In this document: one piece after another, positions 1-5,072 of the stretch
Layout of the letters: every line of letters starts with the position of its first letter
Numbering within the stretch: position 1 is the stretch's first letter
Origin: an uncultured Campylobacter sp.
GTDB taxonomy: Bacteria; Campylobacterota; Campylobacteria; Campylobacterales; Campylobacteraceae
Length of the DNA: 5,703 nt
Assembly: GCA_937965895.1 (NCBI GenBank)
Contig: CALCKS010000221.1
Span: 1 to 5,703, forward strand
Reading direction: 5' to 3'
Notes under the pieces: generated by a model
The model's input: only the letters and a program-made list of their open reading frames with translations
What the model was told of the DNA's origin: nothing
The model's database searches: none
Made by a program: the position numbers and the translations under genes

Positions 1-239
1 GCGATGATTATCTGCATAAATTTATAAACGACACGCAAAAAATGCTACCGGGCACCTCGATGCCTCGCGTAGGTCTAAATAAAGCTAGCGAGGACAAAGT
101 CGTAGCCTATATGGCAAAAGCGGGCGACGCTAAAAAAGCCGAGCGCGAAAGCCTAGGCATAAATGCGATGATCTACTTCTTGATTTTCGGGATATTTGGA
201 TGGCTTTGGAAACGCAAAGTCTGGTCTAGCTTACACTAA
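1..239 (+). CDS. petC: Cytochrome c1 subunit of the ubiquinol-cytochrome c reductase (bc1) complex, C-terminal fragment
   Basis: The gene enters from the left edge; the first full codon starts at position 3 and 78 residues are visible before TAA. The segment LPGTSMPRVGL looks like the methionine axial-ligand region of a c-type haem domain. It is followed by a charged stretch and a single transmembrane helix (about INAMIYFLIFGIFGWLW), then a short basic cytoplasmic tail ending KVWSSLH. A C-terminal membrane anchor after a haem domain, with Met-Pro-Arg near the end, is the organisation of cytochrome c1, which passes electrons from the Rieske protein to periplasmic cytochrome c. The CxxCH haem sites and the expected petA and petB lie outside the window, so the assignment rests on this tail only. 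Another membrane-anchored c-type cytochrome is the main alternative. Confidence 0.75.
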   Translation, partial: DDYLHKFINDTQKMLPGTSMPRVGLNKASEDKVVAYMAKAGDAKKAERESLGINAMIYFLIFGIFGWLWKRKVWSSLH

Positions 240-268
240 AATTTGAGCCCGACTCCGGGCTCAAATTT
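239..268 (+). terminator. Rho-independent terminator after petC
   Basis: A perfect 13-bp inverted repeat (AAATTTGAGCCCG and its complement) encloses a 4-base ACTC loop. It begins at the last base of the stop codon and is followed by the pyrimidine-rich TTTCTCTTT. The G+C-rich core with AT-rich ends is the usual shape of such terminators in this group, and the outer arms are made from the genome's common AAATTTGAG/CTCAAATTT word. Confidence 0.8.
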
Positions 269-650
269 CTCTTTAAATTTACTCCTTAATTTCTAAAATT
301 TATCTACCGATTTAGAAACCGTCGCAAAATTTATTCAGCACTCGCGATCCCTTGTCTGGGCTCAAATTTGACCGCAAGCAAATACTAATTTTACGTGCCT
401 ATAGTTTAAATTTGAATACGTTTTGACCGCAATAAAAACTATAAATATCCATTTTACAGCATTTTTAAGAACGTGTTACCGATCCCGCTTTTTTACGATA
501 TGGGCGAAGCAATACGGCAAGATCATTTGGATTTTCTTGGCGGCGGCGAGCTAAGTAGCGTGATTTATAGACGCATTTTTAAGTTAGAGCTCAGCTTGTT
601 TTGATTTTTTCATAATTTTTCTTGATTTAGGTTGTCTTTAAATTTATTTC
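269..650. other. Gene-poor spacer with possible gene debris
   Basis: No intact gene with start and ribosome site is visible on either strand here. On the + strand, one frame (positions congruent to 2 modulo 3) is open up to TAA at 386-388, has further stops near 407 and 413, and is open again from 416 to TGA at 602-604. The base composition becomes more coding-like (GGC GGC GGC GAG runs) between about 480 and 590. The last 50 bases are T-rich and probably belong to the promoter of the next gene. I read the stretch as eroded sequence rather than a functional gene. Confidence 0.5.
416..604 (+). pseudogene. Open fragment, possible C-terminal remnant of an unknown gene
   Basis: The frame is open for 62 codons after a stop at 413-415 and ends at TGA 602-604. 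There is no convincing start: the first ATG in frame is at 500 and the first GTG at 473, and neither has a ribosome site. The predicted peptide (…FYSIFKNVLPIPLFYDMGEAIRQ…FLGGGELSSVIYRRIFKLELSLF) has protein-like composition with an amphipathic basic end, and the codons from about 470 onward resemble those of the neighbouring genes. I do not recognise the family. It may be the 3' end of a gene whose 5' part has decayed, or chance openness in low-complexity DNA. Confidence 0.3.
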
Positions 651-657
651 CCGATGT

Positions 658-663
658 TAAAAT
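658..663 (+). promoter_or_regulatory. Candidate -10 element for the tandem paralogues
   Basis: TAAAAT (5 of 6 to TATAAT) lies about 45 bases before the ATG at 708. It is preceded by T-rich patches between about 599 and 650, the pattern typical of sigma-70 promoters in Campylobacter, which lack a conserved -35 box. CATAAT at 611-616 is an alternative. The call is made from sequence pattern only. Confidence 0.35.
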
Positions 664-696
664 CGGCTATCAATTTTGATTTACAAATTTTCAAAA

Positions 697-702
697 AAAG
701 GG
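697..702 (+). promoter_or_regulatory. Ribosome binding site that fixes the start at 708
   Basis: AAAGGG sits 5 bases before the ATG at 708. The longer in-frame ATG at 654 has no comparable site and would add 18 residues in front of a normal signal peptide. The downstream paralogue begins directly with the equivalent signal peptide, which supports 708. Confidence 0.65.
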
Positions 703-707
703 TAAAT

Positions 708-2177
708 ATGAACGGTCTCAAATTTACAGTCAAGCTTTTCGCGACCATCGCGGCGCTTTGCCTCGGATTAAATTTAAGCGCCAGCGAGCTGGAGGGTAGA
801 TGGAGCATCGTCTCGGCAAACATAGACGGGCAGGAGGTGCAAACGGCGGGGCAAAAGTGCTTTGAAGATTCGTTCTTCGAGGTTAGCGGCCGCGAGGCAA
901 AGCTAGGCCTTAGCTCCGTAGGCGAGGACGGCGCGTGCAAAAGCGGCGCGGCAAGCTACGCCTTTAAAAGCATAGGTGCTGGCAAATACGCGCTAGGTCC
1001 TATCGGCGAGTTTTGGCTAGATAAAGACGCGCTAAAGATGAAGCAGTCCTTAGACGGCGGCAAATTTATCGTCTTTTCATTCAAAAAAGACGCGGCCGCA
1101 AACAAGGCCGTGGCAACGGCAACCGGCTCAAATTTGAGCACAGACGAGCTAGAGGGCAGATGGGAGATCGACTCGGTCGCAGCACAAGGGCAGACGTTTA
1201 AAACGGCGGGCCAAAAGTGCTTTGAGGATTCGTTTTTCCAGATAGCAGGTGGCAAAGCCATAGTCAGTATCGTAGCGGCAAATCCGGACGGCACGTGCAA
1301 GACGGGCGCAGGAGAAAGCGGCTACAAAAGCCTTGGCAGCGGCAGATACGCGCTAGATAACGATGCGGGCGAATTTAGGCTGAAAGACGGCTCGCTCGAA
1401 TACGAACAAAGCGCGGGCGGCGTCTTGTTTACCTTTAAAAAAAGCCGCACGGCGCAGGCTAGCTCAAATCAAGCGCAAGCCAAATCAAGCTCAAATTTAG
1501 AGCCCGAAAAAGACCCTAACGTCAAGCATAGCGACGCGGGAGCGAGCAAAAAAGGCACGGGCGTGTTTGCAGGCAAGTGGATCTTTATAAACACCAATAC
1601 CGACATATCCTTTTATCTGCGTGACGACGGCACGTATTGCGATGACCTTGGTAAGCCAGACTGGCGCACCCGCATCGACGGCACGTATAAAAAAGACGGC
1701 AAAAAGATCACGCAAACAAGCAACGACGGCAAGAAAAGCACATATAGCTGCGAGGATGCGGATTGCACGTTTTTGTGGAGCGACGGCGGATACCATCTCT
1801 TTAACGCTCAAATCTTAAATGAGGTGCCAAAGGGCAGCTACTCATTCACCTCCGTTGGCTCCATGTCTGTTTACAACGCCTCGGGCGGCATAGATATCAT
1901 GGGCGGCGGCGTGAGCGGGTACTATGACTTCGACGGCAAAGGCCGCTTCAAGGACGGCAGTTTGTCCTACTCCTCCGCCGCCATGAGTAATGTGGGCGGC
2001 GGCGGAACAAGATCTAGCAGTAGCGCGGGCTCATATACGCTGGATAGCGGTGAACTCACGCTCAGATACGACGACGGACGGACGCAGCGACATAGCTTTT
2101 TTTATATCCCGCCTACTAGCGAAGGCAAGGCAGGCGGAGCGGTCGTCGACGGCGTGATATATTTTTTGGACGAATAG
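708..2177 (+). CDS. Exported four-module repeat protein, paralogue A (unknown function, possibly lipocalin-like)
   Basis: 489 residues from the ATG at 708; an in-frame ATG at 654 would only add a tail lacking a ribosome site. Residues 1-25 form a Sec signal peptide (basic start, hydrophobic core LFATIAALCLGL, cleavage probably after Ala25). Cys18 lies in the core but is not in a good lipobox. Two homologous repeats follow, about 26-128 and 146-246, each opening with ELEGRW, carrying GQKCFEDSFF and a second Cys ~26 residues later (C51/C77, C171/C197), and ending in a hydrophobic strand plus FKK. A Ser/Lys-rich linker (247-283) leads to a third module with SFYLRDDGTY, PDWRTRIDGTY and a CEDADC pair (C348/C353). 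A fourth module follows with SGYYDFDGKGRF and ELTLRYDDG...HSFFY. The strand-rich pattern and GxW start suggest a calycin/lipocalin-like fold; this is inference. I recognise no named family. It is probably periplasmic, and 93 bases separate it from its paralogue. Confidence 0.85.
   Translation: MNGLKFTVKLFATIAALCLGLNLSASELEGRWSIVSANIDGQEVQTAGQKCFEDSFFEVSGREAKLGLSSVGEDGACKSGAASYAFKSIGAGKYALGPIGEFWLDKDALKMKQSLDGGKFIVFSFKKDAAANKAVATATGSNLSTDELEGRWEIDSVAAQGQTFKTAGQKCFEDSFFQIAGGKAIVSIVAANPDGTCKTGAGESGYKSLGSGRYALDNDAGEFRLKDGSLEYEQSAGGVLFTFKKSRTAQASSNQAQAKSSSNLEPEKDPNVKHSDAGASKKGTGVFAGKWIFINTNTDISFYLRDDGTYCDDLGKPDWRTRIDGTYKKDGKKITQTSNDGKKSTYSCEDADCTFLWSDGGYHLFNAQILNEVPKGSYSFTSVGSMSVYNASGGIDIMGGGVSGYYDFDGKGRFKDGSLSYSSAAMSNVGGGGTRSSSSAGSYTLDSGELTLRYDDGRTQRHSFFYIPPTSEGKAGGAVVDGVIYFLDE
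783..1091 (+). repeat. Internal GRW repeat A1 (residues 26-128)
   Basis: First copy of the ~100-residue module. It shares SELxGRWSIVS and the SSxG…C region with copy B1 of the next gene. It differs from the other three copies in the segment before the first cysteine (NIDGQEVQ, where the others read AQGQ[TS]FK). Confidence 0.8.
1143..1445 (+). repeat. Internal GRW repeat A2 (residues 146-246)
   Basis: Second copy. It shares NPDGxC and GxSGYxSLG with B2, yet SVxAQGQTFKTAGQKC is 15 of 16 identical to B1, including a 17-base exact DNA match (cagacgtttaaaacggc). Confidence 0.8.
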
Positions 2178-2217
2178 CAACCCATCGGCGTAAAACCAGG
2201 GCAAATTTGAGAACAAA

Positions 2218-2248
2218 AAGCCGAAGGCAAAACCGCCACAGACGGCTT
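2218..2248 (+). repeat. Weak hairpin between the two paralogues
   Basis: AAGCCG and CGGCTT form a 6-bp stem around a 19-base loop that can itself pair GGC with GCC. No T-run follows, so it is a poor terminator. It could lower readthrough or stabilise the message between the two cistrons. The ribosome site AAAGGA at 2260-2265 lies just downstream. Confidence 0.3.
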
Positions 2249-2270
2249 AAAAATTTATGAAAGGAAAAAT

Positions 2271-3761
2271 ATGGCTAAATTTAAATTTTTTGCAATCCTC
2301 GCAGCGCTTTGCCTCGGGTTAAATTTAAGCGCTAGCGAGCTGGACGGCAGATGGAGCATCGTCTCAGTTACGGCGCAGGGACAGACGTTTAAAACGGCCG
2401 GACAAAAGTGCCTCGAAGACTCTTTTATCGAGGCTAGCGGCGATAGCGCGCGCCTAAGCCTAAGTAGCGCGGGCGACAGCTCATGCGAAAAAGCCGAACA
2501 AAACTTCGCTCTAAAAAGCCTAGGCGGCGGCAGATACTCGCTTGGCGGCGGCGAGCTACGGCTAAATAACGGCTCGCTCGAATATAAACAAGGCACGGAC
2601 AGCGGCGAGATCGTATTTACCTTCAAAAAAGACGAGGTAAATTTGGCCGGCATCGTAAACGGTGCCGTAAATCAAACCGGCCTCGGCGGGTCAAATTTAA
2701 GCGAGATTGAGGGCAGATGGGAGCTAGTCTCGCTAAAGGCGCAGGGGCAGAGCTTTAAAGTCGTGGGGCAAAAATGCTTCGGCGACTCGTTTTTTGAGAT
2801 CGGCGGCGATGAAGCGACGGTAGGCATCGTGGGCGTAAATCCGGACGGTTCGTGCAACAATAGTGCGGGCAAAAGCGGCTACGAAAGTCTGGGCGGCGGC
2901 AAATACGCGCTTAGCGCTAAAGGGCTGGGCGAGTTTTGGCTAAAGGATGGCATGCTCGAATACAAACAAGTCGCGGACGGGCAAGAGGTCTTGTTCGTCT
3001 TTAAAAAAAGCGCAAGTAGCACGCAAGCAAAAGTAAGCAAATCAAGCTCAAATTCGGTCGAGTCCACAAAACCCGCAAAGGACTCTAGCGTCAAACATAG
3101 TAGCGCCGGGGCGAGCAAAAAAGGCTCGGGGGTATTTGGCGGTACGAAATTTAACATGCTTTTAAACACGAGCGAAGATTATTCCTTTTATCTACGCGAC
3201 GACGGCACCTACGCTAGCCGCCTAGAAAAGCCCGACTGGCGCACGCGCATCGACGGAACGTATAAGGTCAAAGACGGCATCCTAACGACAACTAGCAACG
3301 ACGACTACGATACGAGCTACTACTGCGAGAACGACGACTGCACCTTTTTGTGGAACTCAATCGGCACGGGGTATTATATGTTTCAGGCGCAAATTTCAAG
3401 CCAAATGCCAAAAGAGTGCTTCTCGTTTCGCAAGGACAGCTCGTCGTCCCTGTACGGCTGGTCGGGCGGCAGCGATACGGTGAGCGTAGGCGTGAGCGGA
3501 TACTACTGCTTTGACGGCAAAGGGCGCTTTAGCTCGGGCGGATCGTCGTATGCTATGGCAACCTCGGGTACCCCAGGCGGCAGCATAGACGGGGGCAGCT
3601 CAAAATCGCGCAGAGACGAGGGCTCATACACGCTCGATCAAGGCGAGCTAACGCTAAAATATGACGACGGCACGGTAGTTCGCCACAGCTTTTTCTACAC
3701 TCTGCCACGCAGTAAAGATAACAAAACTATGGCGATCATCGACGGCGAGGTTTATCGGTAG
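2271..3761 (+). CDS. Exported four-module repeat protein, paralogue B (unknown function, possibly lipocalin-like)
   Basis: 496 residues, with the ATG preceded by AAAGGA at 5 bases spacing. The signal peptide (about 1-21, MAKFKFFAILAALCLGLNLSA) is nearly the same as in the upstream gene. GRW repeats lie at about 22-121 and 145-247 with cysteine pairs C47/C72 and C169/C195. A linker (248-286) shares SKSSSN and VKHSxAGASKKGxGVF with paralogue A. The C-terminal half carries YSFYLRDDGTY, KPDWRTRIDGTYK, YCENDDCTFLW (C352/C357), SGYYCFDGKGRF and GELTLKYDDG…RHSFFY, ending IDGEVYR. Compared with A it has Cys383 and Cys413 but lacks A's Cys311, so mature B has an even number of cysteines (8) and mature A an odd number (7). 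It is probably co-transcribed with A. Function unknown; the repeats with paired cysteines suit an oxidising periplasmic environment. Confidence 0.85.
   Translation: MAKFKFFAILAALCLGLNLSASELDGRWSIVSVTAQGQTFKTAGQKCLEDSFIEASGDSARLSLSSAGDSSCEKAEQNFALKSLGGGRYSLGGGELRLNNGSLEYKQGTDSGEIVFTFKKDEVNLAGIVNGAVNQTGLGGSNLSEIEGRWELVSLKAQGQSFKVVGQKCFGDSFFEIGGDEATVGIVGVNPDGSCNNSAGKSGYESLGGGKYALSAKGLGEFWLKDGMLEYKQVADGQEVLFVFKKSASSTQAKVSKSSSNSVESTKPAKDSSVKHSSAGASKKGSGVFGGTKFNMLLNTSEDYSFYLRDDGTYASRLEKPDWRTRIDGTYKVKDGILTTTSNDDYDTSYYCENDDCTFLWNSIGTGYYMFQAQISSQMPKECFSFRKDSSSSLYGWSGGSDTVSVGVSGYYCFDGKGRFSSGGSSYAMATSGTPGGSIDGGSSKSRRDEGSYTLDQGELTLKYDDGTVVRHSFFYTLPRSKDNKTMAIIDGEVYR
2334..2633 (+). repeat. Internal GRW repeat B1 (residues 22-121)
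   Basis: First copy in the second paralogue, starting SELDGRWSIVS as in A1. The second cysteine is in SSCEKA, and the loop before the final strands (GGGELRLNNGSLEYKQ) is shorter than in the other copies. Confidence 0.8.
2703..3011 (+). repeat. Internal GRW repeat B2 (residues 145-247)
   Basis: Second copy, starting SEIEGRWELVS. It shares NPDGSC and GKSGYESLGGGKYAL with A2 and GEFWLKD with A1. Confidence 0.8.
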
Positions 3762-3771
3762 GCTGGCTCTT

Positions 3772-3841
3772 TTTGGTTAGTAGGATTTAGCATTTTAGCC
3801 CGTTTTTGATCGGGCTAACCTTACATGCTGCGCCAACCAAA
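3772..3841 (+). terminator. Compound hairpin after paralogue B, probable terminator or 3' stabiliser
   Basis: The core is an 8-bp perfect stem, TTAGCCCG (3795-3802) with CGGGCTAA (3811-3818), around an 8-base T-rich loop. Outside it AGCAT pairs with ATGCT, and further out TTTGGTT (3772-3778) with AACCAAA (3835-3841), giving a three-tier imperfect stem. No T-run follows the core on either strand, so classical rho-independent termination is uncertain. Confidence 0.5.
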
Positions 3842-4037
3842 TTTGACAGTCTGCTCTCGTCTCTCACGACCATCAAATTTACTCGCCGCCCGGCTCAAAA
3901 CCTACCTTAAATTTGACGCCGTACATTAAAATTCCGTCGTCAAATTTTACCCTCGCTCGCCCTGCCAAAAATCTCAAATTTAATGCGCTAAATAATATTT
4001 TTTCAAATTTCCATCGCTTTTTACGTCCGATTTTGGC

Positions 4038-4043
4038 TATAAT
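4038..4043 (+). promoter_or_regulatory. Consensus -10 box upstream of the activase locus
   Basis: Perfect TATAAT in TTTTGGCTATAATTT, with T-rich tracts upstream at about 3996-4021, typical of Campylobacter sigma-70 promoters. Transcription from about 4050 would give a ~145-base leader. TATAGT at 4099-4104 is a second, closer candidate. Confidence 0.5.
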
Positions 4044-4057
4044 TTCAACCAAAGCAG

Positions 4058-4071
4058 ATCGCGGTCGCGAT
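4058..4071. promoter_or_regulatory. Palindrome ATCGCGGTCGCGAT, candidate operator
   Basis: Six perfect palindromic pairs around a central GT, lying 14 bases after the TATAAT box and so at the expected start of transcription. G+C-rich bases are rare in this AT-rich spacer, which makes it stand out. A repressor site is inference; as RNA it could form only a short stem. Confidence 0.35.
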
Positions 4072-4126
4072 TTACATTTGCATAAATTTATCTTCATTTA
4101 TAGTTTCTGCAAATTTACACAAACCT

Positions 4127-4144
4127 GAGCCCAAATTTGCGCTC
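4127..4144. repeat. 18-bp near-palindrome GAGCCCAAATTTGCGCTC
   Basis: Eight of nine base pairs are symmetric about the centre of AAATTT (the mismatch is 4131 against 4140). It lies 50 bases before the activase ATG. GCAAATTT at 4109-4116 also forms an inverted repeat with AAATTTGC at 4133-4140. It could be a regulator site or just a by-product of the abundant AAATTT word. Confidence 0.25.
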
Positions 4145-4193
4145 AAATTTAACAAAGTTCCGCGTGCCGGAAAGATTTTTTACGGATCAAAGT

Positions 4194-4690
4194 ATGCATT
4201 TTATCGGTATCGACATCGGCTCGACCTCGTCAAAGGTCGCCGTTATGAACGAGTGCGGCAAATTTTGCGAGCTGTTTTTGCTGCCCAGCGGCTTTAGCGC
4301 GGTCAAAGTCGCGAGGCAGATCAAGGAAGTTTTAGAGCAAAAAGGCTACACAGAGGGCTTCGTGACGGCTACTGGCTACGGACGCGTTAGCGTAGAGTAC
4401 GCGCGGTTTAGCATGAGCGAAATTTTATGCCACGGCCTTGGGGCGAACTTTTTGTTTGAGCAAGACTGCACCGTAGAGGGCGTGGGCGGGCAGGATACGA
4501 AGGCGATCAAGACCCTAAACGGCAAGCCAGCTGATTTTATCATGAACGACAAGTGCTCGGCGGGCACGGGCAAATTTTTAGAGATCAGCGCGGGCCGCCT
4601 GGGGCTAGAGCTAAGCGAAATTTACAAAACCGCCCGCAAAAATCCAGCGATCAAACTAAGCCCCTATGCACGGTATTTGCCGAGACCATC
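4194..4690 (+). pseudogene. 2-hydroxyacyl-CoA dehydratase activase (BadF/BcrA/HgdC-type ATPase), frameshifted and truncated
   Basis: The ATG at 4194 is chosen because the family begins right at the phosphate-binding strand (FIGIDIGSTSSKVAV, residues 3-17). A TTG at 4137 would add a non-homologous tail. Family marks seen are TGYGRVSV (60-67), GVGGQDTKAI (96-105) and NDKCSAGTGKFLE (118-130), whose Cys121 matches the first ligand of the [4Fe-4S] cluster bridging the activase dimer. The second ligand motif, CTVFAET, is present at 4667-4687 but one frame away. Restoring one C in the CCCC run at 4661-4664 rejoins it as SPLCTVFAET, placing the second Cys 38 residues after the first, close to the family spacing. 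After ATC at 4688-4690 similarity stops, about 90 residues short of a normal ~255-residue activase. Read literally, the frame runs to 4883 with an unrelated tail. An intact protein would use ATP to drive low-potential electrons into the dehydratase partner. Confidence 0.75.
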
Positions 4691-4698
4691 CCCGCTAA

Positions 4699-5001
4699 GC
4701 GCAAACGAAGGGCGACCTGGTCGCAAATATCGCCGAACGCTACCTCAAAATCCCCTGTTCGGTGATGTATCAAAACGACGCGCGCTCAGAGGTTATCAAG
4801 GATTTCGTACGCGAATATCAAGCAGACGGTGTCATCGACGTCGTGCTAAGTGGCTGTCACACCTACGCGATCGAGACAAATAAAATAAAGAAGGCAAGCA
4901 AAGAAGCGGGAGTAAGCTATATGAGTCTGGAGACTGACTACTCCAAGCAAGACGTCGGGCAAATTCGAACGCGCCTAGAGGCGTTTATAGAACTGCTTTA
5001 A
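4699..5001 (+). pseudogene. 2-hydroxyacyl-CoA dehydratase subunit / double-cubane cluster protein (HgdB family), C-terminal remnant
   Basis: In the third frame, following TAA at 4696-4698, recognisable sequence starts at about 4711 (GDLVANIAERYLKIPCSVM) and continues to TAA at 4999-5001, about 96 residues. The stretch DGVIDVVLSGCHTYAIET, then VSYMSLETDYSKQDVGQIRTRLEAFIELL, is the C-terminal hallmark of the HgdB/FldC D-component family (E/DYS..D.GQ.RTR.EAF.E). This family normally has ~370-430 residues and holds an Fe-S cluster, as in dehydratases and the related double-cubane proteins such as E. coli YjiM. The N-terminal three quarters is absent. An ATG at 4762 would give a 79-residue product, but no good ribosome site precedes it. 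Classing it as a remnant fused to the activase piece is based on family knowledge; no search was run. Confidence 0.75.
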
Positions 5002-5058
5002 GCGGGTAGCTCGAAATTTTAAAATGAAGAATTTTCTAAATTTAAAAACAAACCAAAG

Positions 5059-5066
5059 AAAGGAGA
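5059..5066 (+). promoter_or_regulatory. Strong ribosome binding site
   Basis: AAAGGAGA six bases before the ATG at 5073 is the best Shine-Dalgarno match in the window. It marks the start of the last gene, whose stop is outside the window. TAAAAT at 5020-5025 could be a -10 element for a separate promoter. Confidence 0.75.
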
Positions 5067-5072
5067 GATCAG

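Larger units (their letters stand above)
3762..4193. other. Intergenic region, AT-rich, with hairpin, promoter box and palindromes
   Basis: No gene is supported here. The open frames on both strands in 3879-4128 overlap one another, have no ribosome sites and are built largely from AAATTT words (Lys-Phe, Asn-Leu, Gln-Ile). Ten AAATTT hexamers occur between 3839 and 4150. A long compound hairpin lies at the left end. A TATAAT box, a TATAGT box and two palindromes lie in the right half, so this is the likely control region for the activase locus. Confidence 0.6.

Noticed and set aside
654..707. Upstream ATG giving an 18-residue longer paralogue A
   Set aside because: No ribosome site at 654; AAAGGG before 708 and the matching signal peptide of paralogue B support the later start.
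708..784. Lipoprotein signal for the paralogues because of Cys in LCLG
   Set aside because: The residues before Cys (AAL) do not make a standard lipobox, and a type I cleavage after LSA fits better.
644..3169. Several minus-strand frames within the tandem paralogues
   Set aside because: They are shadows that repeat because the sense repeats repeat (for example HLPSSSLALKFNPRQSA appears twice); there are no signals of their own.
3879..4128. Small overlapping open frames on both strands (72 aa on -, 71 aa on +)
   Set aside because: They overlap each other and the TATAAT box, lack ribosome sites, and are made mostly of AAATTT-derived residues.
4137..4193. TTG-initiated extension of the activase
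   Set aside because: The family begins at the FIGIDIGSTS strand; the extra 19 residues derive from AAATTT words and the near-palindrome, and no ribosome site precedes the TTG.
4553..4765. 70-aa open frame starting inside the activase
   Set aside because: Only the CTVFAET segment is meaningful; the rest is out-of-frame translation, so it is treated as part of the broken activase.
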